Shown here piece by piece: positions 9,009-16,999 of a stretch of DNA of 52,403 nt; the stretch's first letter is position 1, and each line of letters begins with the position of its first letter. The notes beneath the pieces were generated by a model that saw only the letters and a program-made list of their open reading frames with translations, searched no databases and had not been told where the DNA came from. Source of the stretch: Streptococcus cuniculi (GTDB taxonomy: Bacteria > Bacillota > Bacilli > Lactobacillales > Streptococcaceae); assembly GCF_004570575.1 (NCBI RefSeq), contig NZ_SPPD01000016.1:1-52403 (forward strand). Reading direction: 5' to 3'. A program made the translations under genes and the position numbers.

Positions 9009-9527
9009 TTAACGTGTTGCATGCACCTTCTTCCACTTCCGAATCTTTGTTCGAAAGCTGGTAAAGGGGGCAACGGTATTGATATGAATCCATTTCCAAA
9101 CAGGCCACTTGCTGGGCGTTGAGCTAGCCCATTTGCGCTGATTAGGGCAAAAGAGCTCCTCATTGGTGTAGCGGTTCACTTGCTGAACCATCGCGCAAAC
9201 TTGCTCTTGAAACTGCACTATCAAATCGGGCAAAGAAAAGTCTACCACCTCTTCATCAAATGCCTGATAGAGTCCGCCCAGCTGATTCCACTTGAAATCG
9301 GGATGGGGTGTTATGACCAGACGCCCTGCCTGCTCATCTCGCTCCCAGCCTTGCACGAGTTTCAGCCAGCCTAATTGATAGGCAATCATCTGCGCTGGAC
9401 TTCGGTCCACTCCATCTAGGAGCAGGTCCTTATCCTGTTCAGAAATCGCCGAAAATTCCCCAATAAAAAGGGCTGCTTTCTTCTCTATTTCTGCTATGAG
9501 GGCTTCCTTGGATTCATATTCTCTCAT
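9009..9527 (-). CDS. ClbS/DfsB family four-helix bundle protein
   Basis: A 172-residue DUF1706/DfsB-family protein related to DinB-type four-helix bundles. It begins MREYESKEALIAEIEKKAA and carries the family-typical YQLGWLKLVQGWE segment and the C-terminal HINTVAPFTSFRTKIRKWKK. Some members (ClbS) protect against colibactin, but most have no known role, and none is inferred here. The ATG lies one base after the deoB stop (TAAGATG), so it is translationally coupled to deoB. Confidence 0.82.
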   Translation of the reverse strand: MREYESKEALIAEIEKKAALFIGEFSAISEQDKDLLLDGVDRSPAQMIAYQLGWLKLVQGWERDEQAGRLVITPHPDFKWNQLGGLYQAFDEEVVDFSLPDLIVQFQEQVCAMVQQVNRYTNEELFCPNQRKWASSTPSKWPVWKWIHINTVAPFTSFRTKIRKWKKVHATR

Positions 9528-9528
9528 C

Positions 9529-10740
9529 TTATACCAACTTATCTAAGAAACTTTCTCCAATCTGGCTCTTTTCAACGCCAAAGTTCTCTGCAATAGTCGC
9601 TGAAATATCCGCAAAATGTCCTACAGGGATGTGACCAGCACCTTTGAGGGATTTTCCAAAGATGAGCAATGGCACATACTCACGTGTATGGTCTGTTCCG
9701 ACATAGGTCGGGTCATTTCCATGGTCTGCGGTAATCATGAGCACGTCGTCTTCACGCATATTGTCGATGATTTCTGGCAAGCGCGCATCAAATTCTTCCA
9801 AGCAATCGCGGTAGCCTTCGGTGTCACGACGGTGTCCGTACACCGCATCAAAGTCTACTAAATTAGTGAACGAAAGCCCTTCTGTAAAGTCTTGATTTTG
9901 CAAGACCTTGATAAAGTTGTCCACACCGTGGTTGTTGGACTTATTGTGTCCCATATCATGAGAAATGCCTGCGCTGTTGAAAATGTCATTGATTTTTCCA
10001 ACTCCGTAGGTGTCAATTCCTGCTGCTTTCAAGTTATCAAGTACAGTTGGAGCAAATGGAGAAACGGCATAGTCATGACGGTTGGAAGTACGTGAGAAAT
10101 TGCCCGGAGTTCCTACGTATGGACGCGCAATGATACGCCCCAATAAAGATGGACGCTCAAGGGTGATGGAACGCGCGTATTCACAGATTTTATAGAGTTC
10201 TTCTAGCGGAATCACCTCTTCGTGCGCTGCGATTTGTAGCACAGGGTCCGCAGAAGTATAGACGATTAACTCGCCTGTTTCCATTTGACGTGGGCCTAAG
10301 TCATCAATGACGGCTGTCCCAGAATACGGTTTGTTAGCCTCACGAATGATTTTCCGACCTGAAAATGCTTCGATTTTTTGAAGAAGCTCTTCTGGAAATC
10401 CGTCCCAGAAAGTATCAAACGGGTCTGTGATGTTGAGCCCCATGATTTCCCAGTGGCCTGTCATGGTATCTTTTCCGCGTGATACCTCTTCTAATTTTGT
10501 CACATAGCCTGTCGGATTTTCTTCAGCAGCAACCGTTTTGAGCGGTGTGTCGCGTTCAATATTTCCCAGACCGATTTTGACCATATTTGGTACTGTCAAA
10601 CCTGCGGTTTCTGAGATGTGTCCCAAGGTGTCGGACGTTGTGTCTGGCTCGCCTGCATTGAAAAACTGATCTGCGTCAGGCGCAGCACCAATTCCTACTG
10701 AATCTAATACAACAACGTGCATGCGTTTAAATCTTGCCAT
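9529..10740 (-). CDS. deoB: Phosphopentomutase
   Basis: A 403-residue phosphopentomutase of the alkaline-phosphatase superfamily. It interconverts (deoxy)ribose-1-phosphate and -5-phosphate with Mn, linking nucleoside breakdown to the pentose phosphate pathway. Motifs: [14 protein letters not shown] (first metal Asp), [15 protein letters not shown] (phospho-acceptor Thr) and [20 protein letters not shown] (metal ligands). MARFKRMH is chosen as start because GGAGAAAGAA immediately precedes it; the open frame extends 9 codons further. It heads the deoB, DfsB-like, RSH-like, punA, deoD operon and has an extended -10 promoter upstream. Confidence 0.95.
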   Translation of the reverse strand: MARFKRMHVVVLDSVGIGAAPDADQFFNAGEPDTTSDTLGHISETAGLTVPNMVKIGLGNIERDTPLKTVAAEENPTGYVTKLEEVSRGKDTMTGHWEIMGLNITDPFDTFWDGFPEELLQKIEAFSGRKIIREANKPYSGTAVIDDLGPRQMETGELIVYTSADPVLQIAAHEEVIPLEELYKICEYARSITLERPSLLGRIIARPYVGTPGNFSRTSNRHDYAVSPFAPTVLDNLKAAGIDTYGVGKINDIFNSAGISHDMGHNKSNNHGVDNFIKVLQNQDFTEGLSFTNLVDFDAVYGHRRDTEGYRDCLEEFDARLPEIIDNMREDDVLMITADHGNDPTYVGTDHTREYVPLLIFGKSLKGAGHIPVGHFADISATIAENFGVEKSQIGESFLDKLV

Positions 10741-10771
10741 TTCTTTCTCCTTTAAATGAATAATCATTTCT

Positions 10772-10777
10772 ATTATA
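10772..10777 (-). promoter_or_regulatory. Extended -10 promoter of deoB
   Basis: Minus strand TGTTATAAT gives a perfect TGn-TATAAT extended -10, about 32 nt before the deoB ATG. The -35 region lies within the preceding terminator stem and matches poorly. Confidence 0.6.
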
Positions 10778-10783
10778 ACACAA

Positions 10784-10818
10784 AAACGCTTTCCTAGTCA
10801 TTTCTAGGCAAAGCGTTT
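10784..10818 (-). terminator. Terminator downstream of the HD-domain gene
   Basis: Stem AAACGCTTT with AAAGCGTTT, extended by an inner CCTAG/CTAGG pairing, followed by TTTGTG on the minus strand. It separates the HD gene from deoB. Confidence 0.8.
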
Positions 10819-10874
10819 CATACATCTCATCGTTTTTCATAAGTTGATGATATAGCTATCGTCCAATCTACAAT

Positions 10875-11636
10875 TTATCGTTTCCCACTCCATTCTTGGT
10901 AAAACTGCTCAAGATAGGTTTCCATAAAATCATGACGGTTTTGCGCCATTTTTCTTGCTCCTTGGGTATTCATTTGATCTTTTAAAAGCAAAAGTTTTTC
11001 ATAAAAATGGATGATGGCACTGGATTTACCATCTCGGTACTCTTCAAGGGCCATCGATTCTCGCGGTACAAGGTTTGGATTATGAATGGGACGTTTGCTA
11101 TAGCCGGAATAGCACATCACACGCGCAATTCCAATCGCTCCAATAGCATCGAGTCGATCAGAATCTTGAACAATCTTCCCCTCTAAACTGACTGGAACAG
11201 TTCCTCTTCCACCTTTAAAAGACATGGTTGCAACAATCTCTAGAACATGCAAGCGATTATTTTCTTTCACCCCCTGCTCAATCATCCACTGAGAAATTTT
11301 CTCCAAACCTGCCTCGTGAGAGGAATGGAACTTTTCATCCGCCACATCATGAAGTAATGCTGCTAATTGACAAATGAACGTATCTCCACTCTCCAATTCA
11401 GCTAGATGCTTAGCTGTATTGCTAACGCGTACTGCATGCCAATAATCGTGCCCACTGCTATCCTGACCCATTTCTGCTTGGACATATTGTTCTGCGGCCT
11501 CTAAAATCTCATTTTTTCTCACCCTAACCCCTCTTCTATGGCCAATCTCAAAGGCCAAAATCACATTTTCAAACTTTGCCATTGCCTGTAGAAACACTTT
11601 GTCCTTTTCGGATACCTTAGGAGTAATTGTAGCCAT
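10875..11636 (-). CDS. HD domain-containing metal-dependent phosphohydrolase
   Basis: A 253-residue protein whose last 210 residues form an HD domain of the YedJ type. GHDYWHAVRVSNTAKHLA and LAALLHDVADEKFH carry the metal ligands, and DSDRLDAIGAIGIAR the final conserved Asp. Such proteins hydrolyse phosphate esters or nucleotides; the substrate is unknown. ATG 11636 is chosen because AGAGGA precedes it at good spacing and a consensus promoter lies at 11659-11687. The N-terminal 38 residues are not family-typical. A GTG at 11522 after AGAGGGG would give the usual 215 residues, so the start is uncertain. Confidence 0.82.
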   Translation of the reverse strand: MATITPKVSEKDKVFLQAMAKFENVILAFEIGHRRGVRVRKNEILEAAEQYVQAEMGQDSSGHDYWHAVRVSNTAKHLAELESGDTFICQLAALLHDVADEKFHSSHEAGLEKISQWMIEQGVKENNRLHVLEIVATMSFKGGRGTVPVSLEGKIVQDSDRLDAIGAIGIARVMCYSGYSKRPIHNPNLVPRESMALEEYRDGKSSAIIHFYEKLLLLKDQMNTQGARKMAQNRHDFMETYLEQFYQEWSGKR

Positions 11637-11658
11637 CGTTTCCTCTTTTAGTAATACC

Positions 11659-11687
11659 ATTGTATTGCGTTTACTTTTTGATGTCAA
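11659..11687 (-). promoter_or_regulatory. Consensus promoter of the HD-domain gene
   Basis: Minus strand -35 TTGACA at 11687-11682, 17-bp spacer and -10 TACAAT at 11664-11659, 22 nt before the ATG at 11636. Confidence 0.75.
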
Positions 11688-11690
11688 TCT

Positions 11691-11744
11691 AAAAATAGAA
11701 GTAAGAGTAATATCACCTTTGGATAATCGTACTCTCACTTCTAT
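11691..11744 (-). terminator. Intrinsic terminator of rpiA
   Basis: Fifteen-base arms (11730-11744 and 11695-11709) pair with one mismatch, followed by TTTTT on the minus strand. It starts 9 nt past the rpiA stop. Confidence 0.85.
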
Positions 11745-11752
11745 TTGGCATC

Positions 11753-12427
11753 TCATCGTTTTTCAAGGAAGCGTGGACCATCTGGATAGCCCACAATGAC
11801 TTTGGACACCCGCTGGATAAAGAGACCGTGTTCTACAACTCCTACTGTATGGTCTAATTCATTCGCCAAGGCATCGGCATCTGGAATTTCTCTTAAGTCT
11901 AAGTCAATAATATAGTTTTTCATATCGGTCACGAGTTTTTCGCCATCTTTCATACGGAAACTTGGACGATAGCCTTTTTCTTCAAACACTCTAAATAAAT
12001 TCTCTGCCCCATATTGAACAACTTCAACTGGTAATTTAAAGGCACCTAGGGTTTCCACAACCTTTGATTCATCGACAATCCAGATACAATCCTTGCTGTT
12101 CACCGCAACAATCTTTTCCATGAGGAGAGCTGCCCCACCACCTTTAATGCCATTGAAGGCCGCATCCACCTCATCAGCACCATCCACGGTGACATCCACA
12201 TACGGCACTTCATCGATAGATTTTAAGGGAATTCCTAGAGCGGCTGCATGCTCCGATGTCGCATTGGACGTCGTCACCCCAACGATGGATAGTCCTTCTT
12301 CTTGGACGCGACGCCCCAACTCTTGAACAAAATAGTAGGCTGTCGATCCTGTTCCAAGACCAACAATCATGCCATCTTTTACAAACTCAGCAGCTTTCAG
12401 TCCCACTTGTTCTTTCAAATTTACCAT
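11753..12427 (-). CDS. rpiA: Ribose-5-phosphate isomerase A
   Basis: A 224-residue RpiA that interconverts ribose-5-phosphate and ribulose-5-phosphate. Motifs: [18 protein letters not shown] (phosphate loop), [19 protein letters not shown] (active site Asp residues) and IVDESKVV. The ATG at 12427 (MVNLKEQ) is preferred because AGGAGT lies 8 nt upstream; ATG 12433 sits too close to it. It is followed by its own terminator but neighbours the deoB operon, which makes the pentose phosphate it consumes. Confidence 0.95.
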   Translation of the reverse strand: MVNLKEQVGLKAAEFVKDGMIVGLGTGSTAYYFVQELGRRVQEEGLSIVGVTTSNATSEHAAALGIPLKSIDEVPYVDVTVDGADEVDAAFNGIKGGGAALLMEKIVAVNSKDCIWIVDESKVVETLGAFKLPVEVVQYGAENLFRVFEEKGYRPSFRMKDGEKLVTDMKNYIIDLDLREIPDADALANELDHTVGVVEHGLFIQRVSKVIVGYPDGPRFLEKR

Positions 12428-12441
12428 GACCATACTCCTTT

Positions 12442-12466
12442 TTAAAACGTTTTCCCTTACAGTATA
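12442..12466 (-). promoter_or_regulatory. rpiA promoter with cre-like sequence
   Basis: Minus strand TGGTATACT is an extended -10 (hexamer 12466-12461). Just downstream, GGAAAACGTTTTAA at 12455-12442 matches 12 of 14 positions of the CcpA cre consensus, which would place it around the transcription start. Confidence 0.5.
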
Positions 12467-12513
12467 CCATTTTACTATCCGTATTGGAAATGAAAATCGC
12501 ATTTTGGCAGGTC

Positions 12514-12549
12514 AAAAAAACACCCTCTGCTATCACTAGAGAGAGGTGC
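12514..12549 (-). terminator. Intrinsic terminator of the TPM-lemA unit
   Basis: Stem GCACCTCT with AGAGGGTGT, 13-nt loop, then six or more T residues on the minus strand, 10 nt past the lemA stop. Confidence 0.85.
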
Positions 12550-12558
12550 CTGATGTTC

Positions 12559-13137
12559 CTATTTATCCTTCAAATTGACACTTGGAACAGTTGTTGCAGC
12601 GTCAGATGTGGCTTGAAACAAGTCAACTTTTTCATAGCCGAAGATTCCTGCGTAGATGTTTGTTGGGAACCGTTTGATTTTTTTATTGTAGGCTGTCGCA
12701 ATGGTATTGTAATCCTTACGAGCAACCAAGAGGCGATTTTCTGTGCCTTCAAGCTCTGTAATCAAGTCAGAGACTTGTTGGTTGGAATTGAGTTGCGGAT
12801 AATTTTCTGTCAAGACTAAGAGACGAGAGACTGCTGAATCCAGTTGGCTTTGCCCCTCGTTGTATTCGGCAGATCCTTGCTTGCTAGATCCGATTTTGGC
12901 CCGCGCATCAGCAATAGCTGTAAAGACTTCTGTCTCATGCTCCATAGCGCCTTTCACAGAAGCGACAACGTTTGGAATCAAGTCATAGCGTCGTTGCAAC
13001 TGTGTATCCACATTAGACTGGGCATTTTCAACCTCAGCATAGCTATCAACAAGACCATTGTATTGACCAATGGCTCCCATCGCGATAAGAACAATCGCTA
13101 AAACAGGTATTACAATATAGAGTAATTTTTTATTCAT
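12559..13137 (-). CDS. lemA: LemA family protein
   Basis: A 192-residue LemA protein. A membrane segment (about residues 4-22) is followed by the family block NGLVDSYAEVENAQSNVDTQ and LQRRYDLIPNVVASVKG. The rest is a helical bundle ending in FEKVDLFQ-like GYEKVDLFQ. LemA proteins are membrane anchored with an outside N-terminus; the function is not established. MNKKLLYI is the start, preceded by GGAAAAGAT; the longer frame upstream overlaps the TPM gene. Co-occurrence with a TPM-domain gene is common, though here the TPM gene is first. Confidence 0.93.
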   Translation of the reverse strand: MNKKLLYIVIPVLAIVLIAMGAIGQYNGLVDSYAEVENAQSNVDTQLQRRYDLIPNVVASVKGAMEHETEVFTAIADARAKIGSSKQGSAEYNEGQSQLDSAVSRLLVLTENYPQLNSNQQVSDLITELEGTENRLLVARKDYNTIATAYNKKIKRFPTNIYAGIFGYEKVDLFQATSDAATTVPSVNLKDK

Positions 13138-13154
13138 ATCTTTTCCTTTCTTTC

Positions 13155-13946
13155 CTACCAACCAGATGAGGCTCCTCCGCCTCCTCCACCGCCACCAGAC
13201 CAACCGCCACCACCGAATCCTGAGGATCCTGAGGAATGCGAATGAGTGTTGTTGGAACTAGTAGAACTATTGAGCAGGAGCCATAACAGGGCATCACGAC
13301 CACCGCCTCGGCCTCCTCTACCACCACGACCGCCACCTTTTGACAAGATGACCATCACAATGACAACAATGAGCGGGGGGAGAAGGAAGTAGATTGGTTC
13401 ATCGTTTCCATGTTCTTCTTCAAACTCCTCCATGCGTACTTGGGCTCGATCGGTGCCATAGAAGCGATCACCTATCGCATCCACAATATAGCGGACACCA
13501 CCGTCGTAATCTCCCTCTCGGAAGAAGCTACGCGCGTCCTCTAAGATGCGCCTTGATTCGACATCGGTCAGCACTGTTGCGGCATTATCTGATGTCTCTA
13601 TCCGAAACTTGCGGTCTTCCAAAGCAATAATCACGAGCACCCCATTATTGGTGCCTGCAAAGCCGACCTGCCATTTTCGAAAGACTTCATTTGCCAAGGA
13701 TTCAATATCGTCTGACAGTTGAGTCGTCAGGTACACCCCGACTTGGAGCTGTTCACTCGTTGATTTCCATGATCGATTCTCACTATTAATGGCTTGAATC
13801 GTGTCTTGCGACAGGGAATTGGTCTCGTCTAGCACCGTTGAGTCCCGCGGTCTGTCAGGGACTTGAGCAGAAACAGGAGCGCTGACCATCAGTAGCATCA
13901 GAGGGACCAACAAAAGTCCGACAATCCATCGTAAACCTTCCTTCAT
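13155..13946 (-). CDS. TPM domain-containing membrane protein (YgcG family)
   Basis: A 263-residue protein with a signal peptide (residues 1-27, ending VSA-Q). A TPM domain (about residues 30-160; VPDRPRDSTVLDETNSLS, then GVLVIIALEDRKFRIE) follows, then a membrane segment (about 184-200, FLLPPLIVVIVMVILS) and a Gly/Ser-rich tail ending GGGGGASSGW. TPM domains are proposed to act in membrane protein quality control or photosystem repair; the role in streptococci is not known. It has its own promoter and a strong AAGGAGGT ribosome site and lies 17 nt before lemA. Confidence 0.88.
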   Translation of the reverse strand: MKEGLRWIVGLLLVPLMLLMVSAPVSAQVPDRPRDSTVLDETNSLSQDTIQAINSENRSWKSTSEQLQVGVYLTTQLSDDIESLANEVFRKWQVGFAGTNNGVLVIIALEDRKFRIETSDNAATVLTDVESRRILEDARSFFREGDYDGGVRYIVDAIGDRFYGTDRAQVRMEEFEEEHGNDEPIYFLLPPLIVVIVMVILSKGGGRGGRGGRGGGRDALLWLLLNSSTSSNNTHSHSSGSSGFGGGGWSGGGGGGGGASSGW

Positions 13947-13966
13947 AGGACGACCTCCTTTTGACT

Positions 13967-13972
13967 ATTATA
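13967..13972 (-). promoter_or_regulatory. Extended -10 promoter of the TPM-lemA unit
   Basis: Minus strand TGGTATAAT, 20 nt before the TPM gene ATG and followed by AAGGAGGTCG. Confidence 0.65.
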
Positions 13973-13983
13973 CCATGTTTTCC

Positions 13984-14571
13984 TTATTTATCTAAGATTT
14001 GACTCACTTTTTCTTGCAATTTCAGCACTAAATTGGTCCGAAACCAAGGATTTTTCGCCTGCCAGATATTGTTGCGCGGAGAAGGATGGACAAGGGGCAA
14101 ATACTGCGGTAGATACTCCTCATAGGCTTGAACTGTCTCGGTCAAGGTCCGTTTTCGCCTGTCTTTTAAATAATATTCCTGTGCATACTGCCCAATCAGC
14201 AAGGTCAATTCCAACCGGGGCAGATTGGCTAATAGCTGTGAATGCCATCTTTGTGCAAATCCCTTTCTCGGAGGTAAGTCACTTGATTTTCCTTTTCCTG
14301 GATAGTAAAAATCCATGGGCAAAATCGCTAGTTGATTGGCATCGTAAAAAGTCTCTGTATCAACACCCAACCATGCCCGCAAGTTATCACCACTTGGGTC
14401 TGCAAATAACTGTTGACGCTCTTGAGCCTTTACCCCCGGAGCCTGACCGACAATCAAGATTTTCGCCCTGCAATCCGCTTGAAATAGAGGTTGTAGCCCT
14501 TGTTCTGTATAAGTGCGGTTGGCAGGGTCTGCCATGATAGCTGCTCGGATAGTCGCTAGACTTGTCATCAC
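13984..14571 (-). CDS. Uracil-DNA glycosylase family protein
   Basis: A 195-residue protein of the uracil-DNA glycosylase superfamily. Motif A is ILIVGQAPGVKAQERQ, followed by AILPMDFYYPGKGKS and the late motif LVHPSPRNN with the His used in base excision. The four Fe-S cysteines of family 4 and 5 enzymes are absent, so it is not a classical family 4 enzyme. Uracil removal is inferred from the fold only. ATG at 14571 or 14568 is the start, with AAAGGAGGAGTG upstream. It follows pepV by 62 nt with no clear terminator between. Confidence 0.8.
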   Translation of the reverse strand: MMTSLATIRAAIMADPANRTYTEQGLQPLFQADCRAKILIVGQAPGVKAQERQQLFADPSGDNLRAWLGVDTETFYDANQLAILPMDFYYPGKGKSSDLPPRKGFAQRWHSQLLANLPRLELTLLIGQYAQEYYLKDRRKRTLTETVQAYEEYLPQYLPLVHPSPRNNIWQAKNPWFRTNLVLKLQEKVSQILDK

Positions 14572-14633
14572 TCCTCCTTTGCAAAAGGAACTGAACCTCT
14601 AGGCCAGCTCCTACATACTTTTTCTATAAGGAC

Positions 14634-16031
14634 TTATTTCACCAACTCGTAAATCGCTTCAGCATAAATGGCTGCCGCCCGCATCAGATCTTCCACATCC
14701 GCAAATTCATTGGCTTGGTGCATGGTGTCTGTATAGCCCGGGAACATGGCACCATAGGCAACACCTCGTTTCAAAAGTCGTCCAAAGGTTCCACCACCGA
14801 TGACTTGTTCATGCCCTCTCAAGCCTGTCTGACGCTCATAGACATCCAACAAGGTCGCTACTAAAGGATCTTCCATTGGTACGTAGTGCGGTGTGTGTCC
14901 CTGTTCTGACAAGGTAACATCTACCACAGGCAACTTCTTCAAGACAGTTTGAATCGCTTCTGGGCTTGTCCCTTTTGGATAACGGAAGTTGAGAGCAATG
15001 GTGTTATCTGTTGCGGTTTCATCAAAGCGGAAAACACCAGCATTCATTGACAAGGCTCCCATTTTCTCATCGGCGTGAGCCACACCCAGTGCTTCCCCTT
15101 TATGGTCTTCAAACAAGATATCGCCTGCAATGGCAAGGTAATCCTTGGCTGGTCCTGCAAAGTCAAACTGGTTCAAGAAACGAGCAAGATAGGTCGCACC
15201 ATTGATACCAGACTGCGGAGAGGCTCCGTGGGCTGATTTTCCGATAATGGTCACCTTGGATTTTCCAGCTTCTTCTGCTAATTCAAAGGTCACTTGGTAT
15301 TCTGCTACAAAGGCTGCTAGTTTATCTGCAAGATCTGGCAAGGCTCCCGATACAAGAGCAGTTGCAGATTCTGGCACCATATTTTCCCGCAAGCCACCTG
15401 TAAAGCGATGAAGGCGAGCAGAACCACTATTTTCCCCAGCAAAGTGGAGATACTCGGTGATATTTCCTTTCTCACCATTGATAATCGGGAATTCAGCGTC
15501 TGGTGAGAAGCTGAAATCAGGATCTTTGACACCGCTATGTTCGAAGTAATAGTCCATGTCTGCCCAGCCAGATTCTTCATCTGTTCCGACAACAAAACGG
15601 ACTTTCTTGGAAATCGGCAAGCCCAATTCCTTGATAATCTTGAGACCGTAGTAACAAGCCACGGTTGGTCCCTTGTCGTCACTTGAACCACGCGCATAGA
15701 GTTTACCGTCTTTAATGGTCGGAGTGTAAGGGTCTGTGTCCCAACCACTTCCTGCTGGCACCACATCCATGTGGGCGAAAATTCCCAGCACTTCATCACC
15801 GTCACCGTATTCAAAGTGACCTGCATAGTTGTCGACATTCTTAGTTGGATAGCCGTCACGCTCTGCAATTTCTAAGAATTTGTGCAAAGCCTTGACAGGA
15901 CCAGGGCCAAATGGATGCTCCGCATCTGCCAAGCTATCATCACGCTCTGAGTTGATTTCAAGCAAGCTGAACAAGTCAGCCAGCAAATCCTCTCGGCGTT
16001 TTTCTACTTCTGCTTTAAAATCAATCGTCAT
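14634..16031 (-). CDS. pepV: Dipeptidase PepV
   Basis: A 465-residue M20 family metallopeptidase. It cleaves dipeptides with broad specificity in the cytoplasm. Metal ligands are visible in [33 protein letters not shown] (catalytic and metal Glu), SPDAEFP and the C-terminal [11 protein letters not shown]. The lid/dimerization region between about residues 185 and 380 is complete. Length is typical. Start ATG has AAAGGAG upstream and an extended -10 promoter at 16064-16069. Confidence 0.95.
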   Translation of the reverse strand: MTIDFKAEVEKRREDLLADLFSLLEINSERDDSLADAEHPFGPGPVKALHKFLEIAERDGYPTKNVDNYAGHFEYGDGDEVLGIFAHMDVVPAGSGWDTDPYTPTIKDGKLYARGSSDDKGPTVACYYGLKIIKELGLPISKKVRFVVGTDEESGWADMDYYFEHSGVKDPDFSFSPDAEFPIINGEKGNITEYLHFAGENSGSARLHRFTGGLRENMVPESATALVSGALPDLADKLAAFVAEYQVTFELAEEAGKSKVTIIGKSAHGASPQSGINGATYLARFLNQFDFAGPAKDYLAIAGDILFEDHKGEALGVAHADEKMGALSMNAGVFRFDETATDNTIALNFRYPKGTSPEAIQTVLKKLPVVDVTLSEQGHTPHYVPMEDPLVATLLDVYERQTGLRGHEQVIGGGTFGRLLKRGVAYGAMFPGYTDTMHQANEFADVEDLMRAAAIYAEAIYELVK

Positions 16032-16063
16032 CTGATTCTCCTTTTCAAGTATGAATTGATACT

Positions 16064-16069
16064 ATTCTA
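16064..16069 (-). promoter_or_regulatory. Extended -10 promoter of pepV
   Basis: Minus strand TGATAGAAT (TGn plus TAGAAT), about 33 nt before the pepV ATG. Confidence 0.5.
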
Positions 16070-16200
16070 TCACAAAATGAAAGAGATTTCATACATTTGG
16101 CAACGAAAAAGCAGGAAAGAGGCGGAAGCAAGATTATTGCCCTCTCTATTACTATAACCTATTCAATCACACAAAAGATTTTTGAGGAGATGTTTCCCCA

Positions 16201-16261
16201 CAATAGCAAAAAAGTCCTAAAACCCGAATAGAGGTTGGACTTTTTCATATCCCTGCTATTG
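16201..16261. terminator. Long bidirectional terminator-like hairpin
   Basis: Outer arms CAATAGC/GCTATTG and inner arms AAAAAGTCC/GGACTTTTT form a long imperfect hairpin with T runs on both strands. It lies downstream of the small membrane protein gene and upstream of pepV. The rest of the 16032-16346 gap shows nothing I recognise. Confidence 0.65.
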
Positions 16262-16346
16262 GACATTGCCAACTACAGACACACAAGTAGGAGGCAGGAG
16301 GACACTCCCTAGCTCTTAAACTCCCTACTATACAGCACAGACCAGA

Positions 16347-16667
16347 CTATCTATATGAAATATCAATGTTGAACCATTCCTTTGCGTAGTACCACAGCAC
16401 TTCCGAAAGCCCTATCGTAATAGCCCATATCACCATACTTCCAATCGTTGCCAGCACGACCAGCTTCCACTGCTTGACTAAGCAAGAGACTGCTACTGCC
16501 AGAAGATACAAGGCACCGACCATTTCAAAGCCGATAATATGAATATTCAGGGATTCCAAGACCAATCCTGTAACAGGAATGATCAGAAATAGGAGGGCAA
16601 CGAGAAACTGATCTATTCTAGTCAACAGGTTCTTTTTATGATGGTTCGTGGGTTTTTCCGACATCAC
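16347..16667 (-). CDS. Small three-pass membrane protein, function unknown
   Basis: A 106-residue (105 from the second Met) hydrophobic protein. A basic N-terminus (HHKKNLLTRIDQ) is followed by membrane segments near residues 20-38, 46-63 and 68-90. I do not recognise a family. AGGAGGTAGCTGTGATG gives a strong ribosome site, which supports real expression. It appears monocistronic: pepV is 315 nt downstream with the long hairpin between. Confidence 0.65.
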   Translation of the reverse strand: MMSEKPTNHHKKNLLTRIDQFLVALLFLIIPVTGLVLESLNIHIIGFEMVGALYLLAVAVSCLVKQWKLVVLATIGSMVIWAITIGLSEVLWYYAKEWFNIDISYR

Positions 16668-16762
16668 AGCTACCTCCTCTATTTAGGGTACAGAACGTTC
16701 TATGATTTATCCCCCTGCAATAGTTTATATGTTTTTTTCCAACTCACTCCGTTCGTTATCAT

Positions 16763-16869
16763 GCGAAATTGAGAAAGGAATAGGATAAGGAAAGGAGCTA
16801 CAGATAGAACTGGCGTTCATCAAAGCGACTGAACGATATCCTAACCTTTACCTTATTCAATTTACCATA
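16763..16869. repeat. MITE-like element, TA-flanked family, copy A
   Basis: About 107 bp, near-identical to the reverse complement of 24729-24831. Both share the core GGCGTTCATCAAAGCGACT (GACGTTCATCAAAGCGACT in copy B) and ends reading ATTGAGAAAGGAATAGGA on one side and TCCTAACCTTT on the other. This copy has diverged ends and a small insertion. The remaining intergenic sequence 16668-17000 holds only this element and the terminator at 16923-16968. Confidence 0.75.
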
Positions 16870-16922
16870 GATAGAAGATACCTCACTTTTACACTCGTTA
16901 AACACCAAATCCTCCCCATTTC

Positions 16923-16968
16923 AAAAAGGTTAGAAAGGTGATACGATGATCATCTTCCTAACCTTTTT
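16923..16968 (-). terminator. Terminator of the ABC-F gene (bidirectional)
   Basis: AAAAAGGTTAG pairs with CTAACCTTTTT, extended by AGGTGAT/ATCATCTT, leaving T runs on both sides, 32 nt past the ABC-F stop. Confidence 0.8.
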
Positions 16969-16999
16969 CGACTGATATATGGTAGCTCACGACAACTGC

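Noticed and set aside
13155..13336. Low-complexity Gly/Ser-rich repeats as a possible separate gene
   Set aside because: They are the tail of the TPM-domain protein; alternative frames here are simple-sequence artefacts.
15317..15868. 183-codon frame on the minus strand within pepV
   Set aside because: Out of frame with pepV, whose full M20 motif set is intact; no domain recognised.
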